DNA of 64,000 bases. Source: Albimonas pacifica (lineage in GTDB: Bacteria; Pseudomonadota; Alphaproteobacteria; Rhodobacterales; Rhodobacteraceae). Where the stretch lies: the NCBI RefSeq assembly GCF_900113695.1, contig NZ_FOQH01000001.1, forward strand, positions 310,001-374,000. Direction: 5' to 3'. The notes under the pieces are model-generated. The model was not told where the DNA came from. It did not search any database and saw nothing but the letters and a program-made list of their open reading frames with translations. Below are positions 17,576 to 27,080 of the stretch, one piece after another. A program made the position numbers and the translations under genes. Each line of letters starts with the position of its first letter. The stretch's first letter is position 1.

Positions 17576-18910
17576 CTACCGCGTCAAGGCGTTCTTGTAG
17601 ATCACGCCGTTCTTCATGATCAGATCGAGGTTCGCCTCGGGATCGGTCAGGATCGAGAGGTCTTCGAGCGGGTTCCCGTCGACCAGCAGGATATCCGCGA
17701 GCGCGCCTTCCTCGATCACGCCGATCCTGCCCGGGCTGTAGCGATGGGACAGGCCGAGGATCTCGCCGTTCCGCGACGTCGCCTGGCGCAGGATCTCCAG
17801 ATTCGAGAACCAGTTCGTGCGCAGCGTGAACTCATCGTTCATCCGGGCGATCAACGCGGGGTCGGTGATGATATCGGTTCCGAAGCCGATCTTCTCGTAG
17901 CCGATCGTCTTGGCCGCCTTGAACGCGCTGTCGATGCCGTCATAGGCCTGCCGGTGCTTGTCGGCCTGGTCGTCGGTGTAACCCTTCGGAATTTCGGTAT
18001 AGGTGATGACCTGCGGACACCACCAGACATCCTTGTCCTTCATCATCCGCACGGTCTCTTCGCTCAGGAGATTGCCGTGCTCGATCGAACGGACGCCGGC
18101 ATTCATGGCGCGCTGGGCGCCCTTGTCGTTGTAGACGTGGGCCATGACGTAGGTGTTGTAGTCGGACGCAGCGTCGACCGCGGCCCTGATCTCGTCGTCC
18201 CGGTATTGGACGACGTCGAGAGGATCGGCATAGGAGCCGGTGCCGCCGCCGACCGCGATCTTGATCTGCGTGGCGCCCATGCGCATCGCCTCGCGCACGG
18301 CCTTGAGCACTTCCGGCACGCCGTCGGCCAGCGCCAGGTCGAAATATTCCAGTCCGGTCGTCGGCACGCCGTGCGTCGCGGCCGTCAGCGGCTTCTGGAA
18401 GGTGCGGTGGTCCGAATGACCGGAGGTCTGGGTGATCATCGGCCCGGAGGGATAGATCCGCGGGCCGACGACGAAGCCCTGGTCGATGGCCTTCTTCAGC
18501 CCGAAGGTGTTGCCGGCCGCGTCGCGGATCGAGGTCCAGCCGCTCATCAGATAGGTCTCGGCCGTCGCGGTGGCGACGGCGGCGATGTAGCGCTCGTCCG
18601 AGTTGAGGAGCGTGGAGATGGGAAGCTGCATCATGACGTGCTCGTGGCACCCGATGATGCCGGGCATCAGGACGCGCCCGCCGCCGTCGATGATCGTCGC
18701 GCCCTCGGCCTCGATCTCGTCGGTGGAGACCGCCGCGATGTGGGCGCCCTCCACCAGAACGCTGGCGTTCTCGATCAACGCCGCGTCGACCCCGTCGAAG
18801 ATGCGGACGTTGGCGATCAGGGTGGCCGGCGCGGGCCCGGTGTCCTGCCCGAGGGCGGGAGCGGCGAACATCATCGCGAAAACCGCGGACGTTCTTGCGA
18901 AGCGTTTCAT
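17576..18910 (-). CDS. Secreted metal-dependent amidohydrolase
   Basis: A 444-residue amidohydrolase-superfamily protein with a signal peptide (cleavage after PALG/Q). The metal motif GCHEHV follows LMPGI near residue 85, and the strand-4 region QIKIAVGGG contains a candidate bridging lysine. MAHVYND and SIEHGN supply further histidines; GFGTDI gives the catalytic aspartate. It resembles the imidazolonepropionase/prolidase-type 'amidohydrolase family protein' group. The ATG at 18910 has a perfect AGGAGG. It is followed upstream by a second amidohydrolase 86 bp away on the same strand; they are likely co-transcribed. Substrate unknown; a periplasmic imide, carbamate or dipeptide-like compound is possible. 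Confidence 0.82.
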   Translation of the reverse strand: MKRFARTSAVFAMMFAAPALGQDTGPAPATLIANVRIFDGVDAALIENASVLVEGAHIAAVSTDEIEAEGATIIDGGGRVLMPGIIGCHEHVMMQLPISTLLNSDERYIAAVATATAETYLMSGWTSIRDAAGNTFGLKKAIDQGFVVGPRIYPSGPMITQTSGHSDHRTFQKPLTAATHGVPTTGLEYFDLALADGVPEVLKAVREAMRMGATQIKIAVGGGTGSYADPLDVVQYRDDEIRAAVDAASDYNTYVMAHVYNDKGAQRAMNAGVRSIEHGNLLSEETVRMMKDKDVWWCPQVITYTEIPKGYTDDQADKHRQAYDGIDSAFKAAKTIGYEKIGFGTDIITDPALIARMNDEFTLRTNWFSNLEILRQATSRNGEILGLSHRYSPGRIGVIEEGALADILLVDGNPLEDLSILTDPEANLDLIMKNGVIYKNALTR

Positions 18911-18996
18911 GCGAACCTCCTCTGCCCTGACTGTGTTCGGCGTTGCGCGCGCATCGGTCCGGACGCGTTCGCCCGAGGCCGCCCGGCCCCGTTCCC

Positions 18997-20775
18997 TCAC
19001 CGGTCCGACGGGTGCAGCGCCCCTGCGAAGACCGTGCCCCAGACGCCGATGTCCTTGATCTTCATCGGATCGACCGCGAAGGGGTCGTCCTCGAGAACCG
19101 CGAAATCGGCGAGCTTGCCCGGCTCCAGGCTGCCGACCTGGTCCTCCATCCCGAGGATGTAGGCGGCGTCGAGGGTGATCGCGCGCATCGCGCGCTCCAC
19201 CCCGATGCGCTCGCCCGGCGCCATCACCGTCGTCCCGTCCTCGGCAAGCCGGTTGACGGCGGTCCACACCGCCTTCAGCGGGTCCATGGGCACGATCACC
19301 TGCGGGTAGTCGGAGTGCAGGCCGAAGATCACCCCCTCGCGCTCCAGCGAGCCGAGCCGGGCGAAGGCCTCCGCGCGGTCGGGGCCGTAGGCATGCTCGC
19401 TGTGCAGCTGGCTGCGGTAGCTGGTGAAGTAGATGTTGGCGCTGGCGACCGCGCCCAGGGCGTGCATGCGCCGCGCCTGCATGGGCGTGCTGATGCTGTA
19501 GTGCTCCACCGTGAAGCGGTGGTCGAAGCGCGGCTTCGCCTCCTGCAGCTCCGCCAGCGCGCCGAGGCAGACGTCGAGCGCGAGGTCCCCGTTGGCGTGG
19601 CAATGGATCTGCACCCCCGCCTGCCACCAGGGCCGCATGCGGGAGGCCAACTGGTCCCAGGGGATGTTGTTGACGCTGCCGTTCGTGGCGTCGAGGTAGC
19701 CGGGGAACTGCACCATGCTGGACATCAACGGCAGGGAGCCGTCGGTGAAGAACTTGATGCCGTCCACGAACAGCCGGTCGTCGCCCTGCGCGGCGAGCTT
19801 GCGCCACGCATCCACCGCGTCGTCGCCGTTCTTCTCGTGCAGCACCATCTCGAGCGGCACGAAGCGCATGCGCACCGCGAAGTCCGGGTCCTTCATCGCT
19901 TCGGTGGTGTCGGCCCACTCCCTGTCGAAGCCGATGGCGCCGAAGACCATCTCGGAGGTGGTGGTGATCCCCACGCTCGTCGCGATGTCGCCCATGAACT
20001 TCAGGCCGTCGACGCCGCCGAGCGCGGCGATCTTCCCCCCCACGGGCTTGAGCGCGGCCAGCATGGCCAGGTTCTCGTTGAAGACGCCCGTCAGCTTGCC
20101 GTCCGCGTCCTTGTAGACGCCGTGGATGTCGGTGTCGTCCTTCAGCCCGGTGGCCGCGAGGGCGGCGGAGTTGAGGTAGGCGAAGTGCGGCGCGAAGGCG
20201 ATCACCCAGATCGGGCGCGTCGTGCTGATCGCGTCGAGATCGTCGCGGTCGAGCGTGCCGCCCTGCTGCGCGGGATCGAAGCCGTAGGCGATGATCGGCT
20301 CGGTCGGGTCCGAGGTCGTCGCGTCGATCTCGCGAAGCTTCGCGAGCACCGCGTCATGCGTCGGGACCGGGTCGTGCATGCCGCCCCTGGGGTTCGGCAG
20401 CTGGATGGGTCCGATGTAGCTCAGCCCCATCAAGCTGGCGGACGAGTAGAAATGCGTGTGCGGCTCGACGAAGCCGGGCAGCACGATCTTGTCCTTCAGC
20501 GTGTCGTCGACGGCGTAGGCGTAGCGGGCGAGCCAGGGCTTCATCGACTCCAGCGTTCCGGTGGACAGGACCTTGCCGCCGAGCACGGCGACCGCCTCGG
20601 CCTCCGGCCGGCCGGGGTCCATCGTGTAGACCTTCCTGGCCGTGTAGACGGTGATCGGCGTCCCCTTGGCCAGCAGCGCCGCGGCCCAGTCCGGATGGTC
20701 CGGCGACGGCGCGGGCTGCGCCGCCGCGACGGAGGCCGCCATGGCGGCGGCTGCGAAAATGGCGAGCGTTCTCAT
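18997..20775 (-). CDS. Secreted amidohydrolase, YtcJ-like (amidohydrolase 3)
   Basis: A 592-residue protein with a signal peptide (MRTLAIFAAAAMAASVAAA). The amidohydrolase-3 layout is visible: LPGFVEPHTHFYSSASLMG with the HxH pair, the FVDGIKFFTDGSLP strand with the carboxylated-lysine position, IHCHANGDLA, FTVEHYSIS, and FGLHSDYP carrying the last metal ligand. The C-terminal LEPGKLADFAVLEDDPF closes the small beta domain. Related to N-substituted formamide deformylase and YtcJ-type enzymes. The start is the ATG at 20775 before the signal peptide; the frame stays open further upstream but lacks coding character. Probably in one operon with the downstream amidohydrolase. Confidence 0.82.
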   Translation of the reverse strand: MRTLAIFAAAAMAASVAAAQPAPSPDHPDWAAALLAKGTPITVYTARKVYTMDPGRPEAEAVAVLGGKVLSTGTLESMKPWLARYAYAVDDTLKDKIVLPGFVEPHTHFYSSASLMGLSYIGPIQLPNPRGGMHDPVPTHDAVLAKLREIDATTSDPTEPIIAYGFDPAQQGGTLDRDDLDAISTTRPIWVIAFAPHFAYLNSAALAATGLKDDTDIHGVYKDADGKLTGVFNENLAMLAALKPVGGKIAALGGVDGLKFMGDIATSVGITTTSEMVFGAIGFDREWADTTEAMKDPDFAVRMRFVPLEMVLHEKNGDDAVDAWRKLAAQGDDRLFVDGIKFFTDGSLPLMSSMVQFPGYLDATNGSVNNIPWDQLASRMRPWWQAGVQIHCHANGDLALDVCLGALAELQEAKPRFDHRFTVEHYSISTPMQARRMHALGAVASANIYFTSYRSQLHSEHAYGPDRAEAFARLGSLEREGVIFGLHSDYPQVIVPMDPLKAVWTAVNRLAEDGTTVMAPGERIGVERAMRAITLDAAYILGMEDQVGSLEPGKLADFAVLEDDPFAVDPMKIKDIGVWGTVFAGALHPSDR

Positions 20776-21281
20776 CGACAAACCCTCCCTCCGGTCCGCG
20801 GGTCTTGTTCTCCCTCGTCGTCGACGACGCGGCGACCTGCCTCGGACGCGCGATCGCGCCGGCGGCGTCGACCGCCATCCAGCGCATCGCGGCGGTCGCT
20901 CCTCGACCCTCTCGGAACTGATGGCGCACACGAAAACCCGGTGCATTGACGCCGGTCATCCGCCTCGACCGTGCTGGCGGAGACGCGTCGGCAGGGCGTA
21001 GGGATCCCTGGCCCCGCCCGGCCGGCCCCTCAGCCGCCGTCGAAGCCATCCGCCGCGAAGGTCCGTCGGCGACGGGCCGCCGCATCTCGGGCCAGGAACG
21101 CCTGTCCGTCGGCGGCCAGGCTCCGATGCGGCGCCTGCGCCGGCGATCTCGCCCGGTCGACCGTCGGTGACCCCCGTCAATGCGGACGGGGCGCGCGTCC
21201 TGATCTGATCCCGATGCACGCTTCCGCGTTCGGCGCCGCGCAAGGCCGCGGCGAGGGGTCCTCACGAGGGGGGAGCCGCAA
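20776..21281. other. Intergenic region without recognisable gene
   Basis: The 506 bp lie between the divergent YtcJ-like amidohydrolase and the plus-strand neuromedin-U-like gene. Open frames here are short, Arg-rich by-products of high GC. I see no terminator hairpin, IS end or RNA gene. It must hold both divergent promoters, but none stands out. Confidence 0.5.
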
Positions 21282-22187
21282 ATGCGATGTCGTTCGAGGC
21301 GACGGCTGTCGTGCAGGCCACGGCTCCGGCGGACTTCGCTCGCGAGCTTCGCCGCCTTGCTCGCCTGTTTCGATCCGGTGTCGGCGATGGCGCAATCCGC
21401 GGGGGCGCCGTCCTCCGACCAGGTGGCGCGCGAGCTTGCGAACCCGAACAACGCGCTCGCGAGCCTGACGTTCAAGAACCAGGTCACCGGATACACGGGC
21501 GATCTCCCGGGCGCGGACGACCAGGCGAACTACACGCTCCTCTTCCAGCCGATCTTCCCGTTTCCGCTGGGCGAGAGGGCGAACGGCGGCGCCGCCACCC
21601 TCTTCATCCGTCCGGCCTTCCCGATCCTGCTCGACCAGCCCGTCTTCGACGTCGCAAAGGGCGGCTTCGGCGGGGTCGACGCGCTGGGCGACATCGGCTT
21701 CGACATCGGCTACGGCGTGACCGAGAAAAGCGGCCTGTTGTGGGCGGTCGGGGCGGTGGGAACGCTGCCGACGGCGACCGACGACCGGGTCGGCGGCGAG
21801 CAACTGCGCCTCGGCCCCGAAGCTCTGCTCGCCCGGTTCGAAGACTGGGGCGTCTACGGCGTGTTTCCAAAGCATCAATGGGCCGTGGCCGGCGACAGCT
21901 ACGACTACAGCGCGTCCCAGGTCCAGTTCTTCCTGAAGTTCCTGCCGGGCGATGGATGGAACGTCGGCACTCAGCCGACCATGACCTACGACTGGAAGGC
22001 CGAGGACTGGACCGTCCCGCTCAACCTGACCGTGTCGAAGACGGTCATTCTGGCGGGGACGCCGGTGAAGCTCGAGCTTGCGGCGGATTACTACGTCGCG
22101 CAGCCCGGCGCCTTCGGTCCGGAGTGGACGATCAGCTTCAACATCACCCCCGTGGTGCCCAATTTCATCCTCGGGTGGCTGAAATGA
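21282..22187 (+). CDS. Outer-membrane beta-barrel-like protein ('neuromedin U' annotated family)
   Basis: A 301-residue protein with an Arg-rich N-terminus and a signal region ending ALLACFDPVSAMAQS. It shows the pattern of this uncharacterised family: ELANPNNALASLTFKNQ, LLFQPIFPFPLG, GDIGFDIGYGV, LPTATDDRVGG, LGPEALLARFEDWGVYGVFPKHQWAVAGD, and alternating amphipathic strands ending in hydrophobics, as in outer-membrane barrels. Proteins like this sit beside hydrolase and transport genes in many proteobacteria. The start overlaps the downstream lipoprotein gene through ATGA, so the two are likely made together. Biochemical role unknown. Confidence 0.7.
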   Translation: MRCRSRRRLSCRPRLRRTSLASFAALLACFDPVSAMAQSAGAPSSDQVARELANPNNALASLTFKNQVTGYTGDLPGADDQANYTLLFQPIFPFPLGERANGGAATLFIRPAFPILLDQPVFDVAKGGFGGVDALGDIGFDIGYGVTEKSGLLWAVGAVGTLPTATDDRVGGEQLRLGPEALLARFEDWGVYGVFPKHQWAVAGDSYDYSASQVQFFLKFLPGDGWNVGTQPTMTYDWKAEDWTVPLNLTVSKTVILAGTPVKLELAADYYVAQPGAFGPEWTISFNITPVVPNFILGWLK

Positions 22188-23467
22188 CGGGAGGCGTCCG
22201 CCGAACGCCGGTCGCTCCGGCCAGGGCCACGCCAGCCGGCGGACGGCGCAGGTCCGTCGGGCGGGCGGCCTCGGCGCTGGCGCTCGTCCTTCTGGGCGGC
22301 TGCGGCGTTCAGGCCGGGGTGATCCAGGCCCGCCACTGGGACCTGAACGAGATGCTGCGCGAGACGACGAACGAGCAGCTCCTGCTCAACATCGTGCGCC
22401 TGCGCTACGACGAGACGCCGTATTTTCTGCAGATCGGCAGCATCACCACCAGCTTCGCGGCCGGCGGCAGCGCCGGCGCGCAGGCGACCCTGCCCGAGCA
22501 GGCGCCCTCGACCTTCGGCATCAGCGGCGGCGTCTCCTATGCCGAGACCCCGACGGTGACCTGGGCGCTGCCGGACTCGCGCGAGATGCTCGGGCGCCTG
22601 CACGCCCCGATGGGGGCCGATCAGCTGACGGTGCTGACGCAGTCCGGGCTGGACCCCGCGGTCGTCCTGCGGGTCGGCGCCAAGAAGATCAACCGGCTGC
22701 GCAATCTCGAGTTCCACGTCGAGGACGGGATCTACGTCCCCGCCAGCTACGACGCTTTCCTCGAGATGCTGGACCTGCTCGACGCGCTGCTGCGCGACGG
22801 GGCGGTCGAGCTGTCCTACGGGGTCTACAGCACCTCGGGCGGCGGCAAGATCCCGCTGTCGCGCCTCGACACCCGCGCGATGGCCGAGGCGCTGCCCTCG
22901 GGCATGCAGTTCATGACCCGGGACGACCCGAACACGTTCGAGCCGCTGAAGCTGTCGAAGCCCCTGTTCCTGAAGTTCGCCAGCGGCTCGGACGGCGATC
23001 CGCGGACGCGCCGCCTGCGCGAGCTGCTCGACCTCGACCCGACGCGCCATTCCTTCGCGATCGTCGACACCGCCAATTCGGGAACCGAGCAGCTGCTGGC
23101 CGAGTCCGGGCGCCTGTCGCGGGTGCTGGACGGCGGCGCGCCCCTGCGGGAGATCGTGGTCAACAACCGCTCGGTGATGGAGATCCTGCGCTTCGCCTCG
23201 GCCTATGTCGACGTGTCGGCGGGGGACCTCGCCGCCGGCGTGGTGCGCGCGCGCAAGGCCCCCCCGCGCGACTGGCTGACCATCAGGCAGGCGGAGGCGG
23301 CGCCCGCCGACGCGTGGCTCGCGGTCGAGCGCGACGGCGCCTGGTATTTCATCCGCGACGACGACCTGAGTTCCCGCGTCAGCTTCACCATTCTGAACGC
23401 GCTCTTCGCCTCGATCGTGGGCGAGGTGCCGGGCGCGAAGCCGCTGCTGACGCTGCCGGTGAGGTGA
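22184..23467 (+). CDS. Conserved lipoprotein of unknown function
   Basis: A 427-residue protein with a long Arg-rich leader and a lipobox (LVLLGGCG), so a lipid-anchored envelope protein. After it comes a conserved opening: NEMLRETTNEQLLLNIVRLRYDETPYFLQIGSI, then a Gly/Ala-rich stretch and PTVTWALPD. I recognise this as an uncharacterised conserved family, not as an enzyme. Its overlap with the barrel-like gene suggests the two form an envelope unit, perhaps an accessory assembly or pore complex. The tail is well conserved in look and not truncated. Confidence 0.65.
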   Translation: MTGGVRRTPVAPARATPAGGRRRSVGRAASALALVLLGGCGVQAGVIQARHWDLNEMLRETTNEQLLLNIVRLRYDETPYFLQIGSITTSFAAGGSAGAQATLPEQAPSTFGISGGVSYAETPTVTWALPDSREMLGRLHAPMGADQLTVLTQSGLDPAVVLRVGAKKINRLRNLEFHVEDGIYVPASYDAFLEMLDLLDALLRDGAVELSYGVYSTSGGGKIPLSRLDTRAMAEALPSGMQFMTRDDPNTFEPLKLSKPLFLKFASGSDGDPRTRRLRELLDLDPTRHSFAIVDTANSGTEQLLAESGRLSRVLDGGAPLREIVVNNRSVMEILRFASAYVDVSAGDLAAGVVRARKAPPRDWLTIRQAEAAPADAWLAVERDGAWYFIRDDDLSSRVSFTILNALFASIVGEVPGAKPLLTLPVR

Positions 23468-23869
23468 GCGGGCGCGCTGTGGCTCGGGAAAGGATCGCGA
23501 CCATGGCGATGCAGGGAAAGGGATGGACATGACCCCGGGCCTCGACGTCCAGGAGGCGACCGGGCGGCGCCGGGCCCGGATCGTGGACCGGCGCACCTGG
23601 CCGAAGGTCTTCCGCGGCGGGTTCGACCGGTCGGTCTCCGGCAAGCGCCTGGACCATGACGCGATGAACGCCAACAGCCGGCGACGGGGCGCGGTCCGGC
23701 CGGGCCGGGACCTGATCATCGCGGTCCGTTCGGTGGATCGCGGCGTCGCTTTCCGCGCCCGATCGCGACCTCGCGGCGGTTCAAGCCGGCGCCGAGGAGA
23801 ACCCTACGCCGCGGGGGATCTTCCCGCGCCAGCGTCACGAGGATGATCGTCCGACCGGAGGAGGTGACG
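23468..23869. other. Intergenic region, nothing firmly identified
   Basis: An Arg-rich frame from 23523 to 23846 could encode 107 residues, but it has no start-site support, no domain and the composition expected of a chance frame in GC-rich DNA. The segment most likely carries the promoter of the serine hydrolase, whose ribosome site (GGAGGAGG) lies at 23857-23864. Confidence 0.4.
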
Positions 23870-25318
23870 ATGACCACCGACAGGACAAGGACCGAGCGAC
23901 AGGCCGACGACGGGACGGCGGGCGCGACGGGCGGCGTCGACCGACGAAAATTCATCGCCGCGGGCGCGTCGCTCGGAACCGCGGCGGGGATCGCCGCGCT
24001 CGGCCTCGACCCGGAGGCGGCCATGGCGGCGGGAGGAGCAACGATGCCCAGGATCGTCGGCGCGCCCGCGATCGAGCCGCTCGTGCTCGACGGCCCGATG
24101 GCGAAGTGGAAGCAGCCCCTGTCGCTCGACTTCGTGCAGGGCGCGAACGCGCGCTACAGCTTCGCCAACTGGCAGTCGGGAAGCGACGACTCGGTCTACT
24201 ACAACCTGAACCTGCCCGCGTTCTTCAAGAGCAAGGCCGTGATCCCGCCCGGCGGGATCAGCGTGCTGGAGCGGGCGATCCGCCCCGACCTGCTGGACGT
24301 CGCCTTCAAGGCGCATGACGGCGGCGTCGCGCCGCCCCTGAAGACCTATCTCGTCGGGCCGAGGCAGGTGCAGGCCATGATGATGGCCCACAAGGGGAAA
24401 GTCGTCTTCGAGACCTATCCGGGCATGAACCCGACGAACATCCACGCCACGATGTCCACCGCCAAGACCACCGCAAGCCTGCTGGCCGCGATGCTGTGGG
24501 AGGAGGGCAAGCTCGATCTCGACAAGCCCGTGCCGACCTACGTGCCCGAGCTGAAGGGGACCGCGTGGGACGCGGTGACGATGACGCACGCCATGAACAT
24601 GGCCAGCGGGCTCGACATCGAGGAGACGTTCGAGAACCTGGTCAATCCCGACTCCTGGATCGCGAAGTTCTTCACCGCGGCCTTCGAGGGCAAGGGCGAC
24701 TGGCGGCAGCTGAACAAGGAGGCGAAGCCGATCCCCGGCGAGCGTCCGGGCCAGCATTTCCGATATTCCTCCGCGATCACGATGGTGCTCGTCCTCGCCG
24801 TCGAGAACATCTCCGGCCTGCCCTGGGATGAATATTTCAACCAGCGCGTCTGGTCGAAGATCGGGGCGCGAAATCCCTGCCTGATCTGCCTCACGCCGGA
24901 CGGCACGCCGCTGGGCGCGGGTCTGCTGAACGTCACGCCGGAGGACTGGCTGCGCTATGCGCTGCTCTACACGCCCAGCTGGCGCGCCGTGGCGGAGCGG
25001 CAGGTGATCTCCGACAGGCTCCTGAAGCGCATCCAGACCCTGGGCGACCCGAAAGCCTACGCGGGGACCACCGAGGAGGGCTACGGCACGCGCTGGTTCG
25101 GCGTCCGCCCGGATTACAACACCGCGCAATGGGACCATGCGTTCCACGACGGCGCGTTGTTCAAGCACGGCAACATGGGCCAGGGCATCTACGTCGATCC
25201 CGCGCGCGACTTCGCCGGCGTCTATTTCGGCCTCGCCCCGAACCAGGAGGATCTCTCCGGCATCGACCATGCGCCGGGCCATCTGCGCGCCGCCGCGAAG
25301 ATCCTGGCCGGCGGTTGA
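23870..25318 (+). CDS. Tat-exported serine hydrolase (beta-lactamase/class C-like)
   Basis: A 482-residue protein. A twin-arginine leader (DRRKFIAAGASLGTAAG) shows export in folded form. The penicillin-binding fold is indicated by Ser196-T-A-Lys199 (SxxK), the YSS triad beginning at Tyr299 in the place of YxN, and HGNMGQG near the end in the position of the third motif. ATG 23870 follows GGAGGAGG by 5 nt; an upstream ATG (23843) lacks such a site. Family members are esterases, peptidases or 6-aminohexanoate-dimer hydrolases; the last is tempting because two amidohydrolases lie nearby. Actual substrate unknown. Confidence 0.82.
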   Translation: MTTDRTRTERQADDGTAGATGGVDRRKFIAAGASLGTAAGIAALGLDPEAAMAAGGATMPRIVGAPAIEPLVLDGPMAKWKQPLSLDFVQGANARYSFANWQSGSDDSVYYNLNLPAFFKSKAVIPPGGISVLERAIRPDLLDVAFKAHDGGVAPPLKTYLVGPRQVQAMMMAHKGKVVFETYPGMNPTNIHATMSTAKTTASLLAAMLWEEGKLDLDKPVPTYVPELKGTAWDAVTMTHAMNMASGLDIEETFENLVNPDSWIAKFFTAAFEGKGDWRQLNKEAKPIPGERPGQHFRYSSAITMVLVLAVENISGLPWDEYFNQRVWSKIGARNPCLICLTPDGTPLGAGLLNVTPEDWLRYALLYTPSWRAVAERQVISDRLLKRIQTLGDPKAYAGTTEEGYGTRWFGVRPDYNTAQWDHAFHDGALFKHGNMGQGIYVDPARDFAGVYFGLAPNQEDLSGIDHAPGHLRAAAKILAGG

Positions 25319-25724
25319 ATTCGGGGACTGCGATCAACCAGTCGCAAAGGGCTGCGACAGGAAATGAGCGACCGCCGCGAATGGCCCCGCGGGGCCGAAA
25401 GCCATTCTGAGAACACAGCTCGGCGCCGCCTGAGGGAGGCTGCGACAGCGCCGACAATGGCGAACGTTCCGGCCGCATCGGCGAGCAGGCCGTGGCCCGT
25501 GGCGAGGCGCCGGCGCATCGTGTTCGATCCGACGGCCCGCTCCGCTCGAGATCCCGACCTTCGTCGGTTTTGCGGCGAATGTCGGCTCTCCGCCCCAGGC
25601 GGCCATCGGCGTCGGTCGCAGCGAACGTCCGCTTTTCGGAAACCTGGCTATGATGGCGGCCTCCTGGCAGGATCAGGAATCCGGCCCTTGGCGCTGAAGT
25701 GCAGCCGTTCTGCCTCCGAGGCGG
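25319..25724. other. Intergenic/left flank of recombinase module
   Basis: No convincing gene. Frames on both strands are short and Arg/Ser rich, and no IS end or tRNA piece is seen. The sequence probably marks the left border zone of the decayed integration module that follows; I could not find a second copy of the ~145-bp att-like repeat here. Confidence 0.35.
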
Positions 25725-26588
25725 ATGTCTCGCCGACACGGCTCGAATTCGCTCGACTTCTCCCGCACAGGAAGCGGTGGTGCGGGCGTCGCGACGCAGG
25801 GCCTGACCTGCGCCGACCGCCTCGGCCTCGCCGCCGGGGCCTTGCGCGGTGGGAGGCCGCGCATCGGGCGCGGGCCTCGCCTGGAGACCGCGACGAAGAC
25901 CAAGATCAAGCTCACCGACCTGCAGCTGGTGCTGCTTTCCGCCGCCGCCGCGCGGCCGGACTTCATGCTCCTGCCGCCGCCCGAGAGCGTGCGGGCGAAG
26001 GGGAAGATGCTGGAACGGGCGCTGGCCCGCCTGCGGGACACGGGGTGGGTCGAGGAGGTGGCCGCCCGCCACGACGCCGAGGCCTGGTGCGACACCGAGG
26101 ACGGCTGGAGTTTTGGATTGCGGATCGCGCCCGCCGGGCTGGAGGCGATCGGCCTGCCCGCGCGGGCAGCGGAGGATGCCGAGGACGCGGAGACGGTGAT
26201 CGCGGCTGCGCCTGCGACGCCTGGGGAACACGGTGAGCCCGCAGCGGCGGACGGCGAGCCGGAGCCGGAGGAGGCCGACGCGCCTCCGACCGTGATCGAC
26301 GCCGCGTCGCGGGCCGCGACCGATGCCGCGCCTGAGGACGAGGCCGCCCCGGCGAAGCCGCTCTTCCGGCCCGGCACGAAGCAGGCGCGGCTGGTGGAGA
26401 TGATCTCGGCGCCGGAGGAGGCGGACATCGACGCGCTCTCCGAGGCGCTCGGCTGGCAGGCCCACACCACCCGCGCGGCGCTGACCGGCCTGCGGAAGAA
26501 GGGGCTCGCGGTCGAGAGCGCGAAGGGCGCAGACGGCAGGACGGTCTACTGGCTCGGCCGGGCGGAGGCCGCGGCCGATGCGGCCTGA
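25725..26588 (+). CDS. DUF3489-domain protein
   Basis: The recognisable C-terminal domain (FRPGTKQARLVEMI then DALSEALGWQAHTTRAALTGLRKKGLAV) is DUF3489, a small winged-helix-like domain. The N-terminal part starts convincingly only near KIKLTDLQLVLLSAA at about 25900, so the real start may be TTG 25842 or later rather than ATG 25725. A Glu/Ala/Pro-rich linker joins the parts. This family typically precedes a DUF2924 gene and a serine recombinase, exactly as here. Likely a DNA-binding accessory to the recombinase. Confidence 0.75.
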   Translation: MSRRHGSNSLDFSRTGSGGAGVATQGLTCADRLGLAAGALRGGRPRIGRGPRLETATKTKIKLTDLQLVLLSAAAARPDFMLLPPPESVRAKGKMLERALARLRDTGWVEEVAARHDAEAWCDTEDGWSFGLRIAPAGLEAIGLPARAAEDAEDAETVIAAAPATPGEHGEPAAADGEPEPEEADAPPTVIDAASRAATDAAPEDEAAPAKPLFRPGTKQARLVEMISAPEEADIDALSEALGWQAHTTRAALTGLRKKGLAVESAKGADGRTVYWLGRAEAAADAA

Positions 26589-27080
26589 GCGGGCGACGCG
26601 ACGAGGCGGCGGCTCGGCCGCCTCGCGTCTGGCCGCGGAACTGGAGCAGCTGGGCAGGCTGGACGCGGCCGCGCTCCGGCGCGCGTGGGAAGAGAGGACG
26701 GGCGCAGCGGCGCCCGCCTCGGTCAGCGGCCAGCTGATGCGGCTGGCGTTGGCGCATGCCGCGCAGGCCGAGGCGCGGGGCGGCGAGCCGGCCCGGCTCG
26801 CCGACGACTCGCGGAAGATCGAGACGGCGCGGGCGGCCGGCGCCTCGGCCGAGGCTGCGCTGCAGGCGGCGGGACGCGGGGCGCCGCCGACCGACGGCCC
26901 CCGCCGGCGCCCGACTGATCAAGGTCTGGCGTGGCGAGACTCACGAGGGGGCGGTGACGGCGGAAGGGGGAGTGGAAGGGAAGGCGCTACGCCTCCCTCT
27001 CCGCGGTGGCCCGCGCCATCACCGGCACGCGGCGCAACGGGCCCGCCTTCTTCGGCCTGCGTGAGGAGGGTGGCCGATGA
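26578..27080 (+). pseudogene. DUF2924-domain gene, frameshifted twice
   Basis: The first 100 codons (from ATG 26578, overlapping the DUF3489 stop) form the helical N-terminal half. The conserved core then jumps frame: LIKVWRGETHE is read one frame over near 26915, and WKGRRYASLSAVARAITGTRRNGPAFFGL is in the third frame from 26973 to the stop at 27078-27080. That last segment is the DUF2924 hallmark. The repaired stop overlaps the recombinase ATG (ATGA), the usual arrangement. Two indels separate the pieces; either the gene is dead or the sequence contains errors. Confidence 0.75.

Noticed and set aside
23523-23846. 107-codon hypothetical gene
   Set aside because: No ribosome site, no domain, Arg-rich composition and no conserved neighbour linkage visible.
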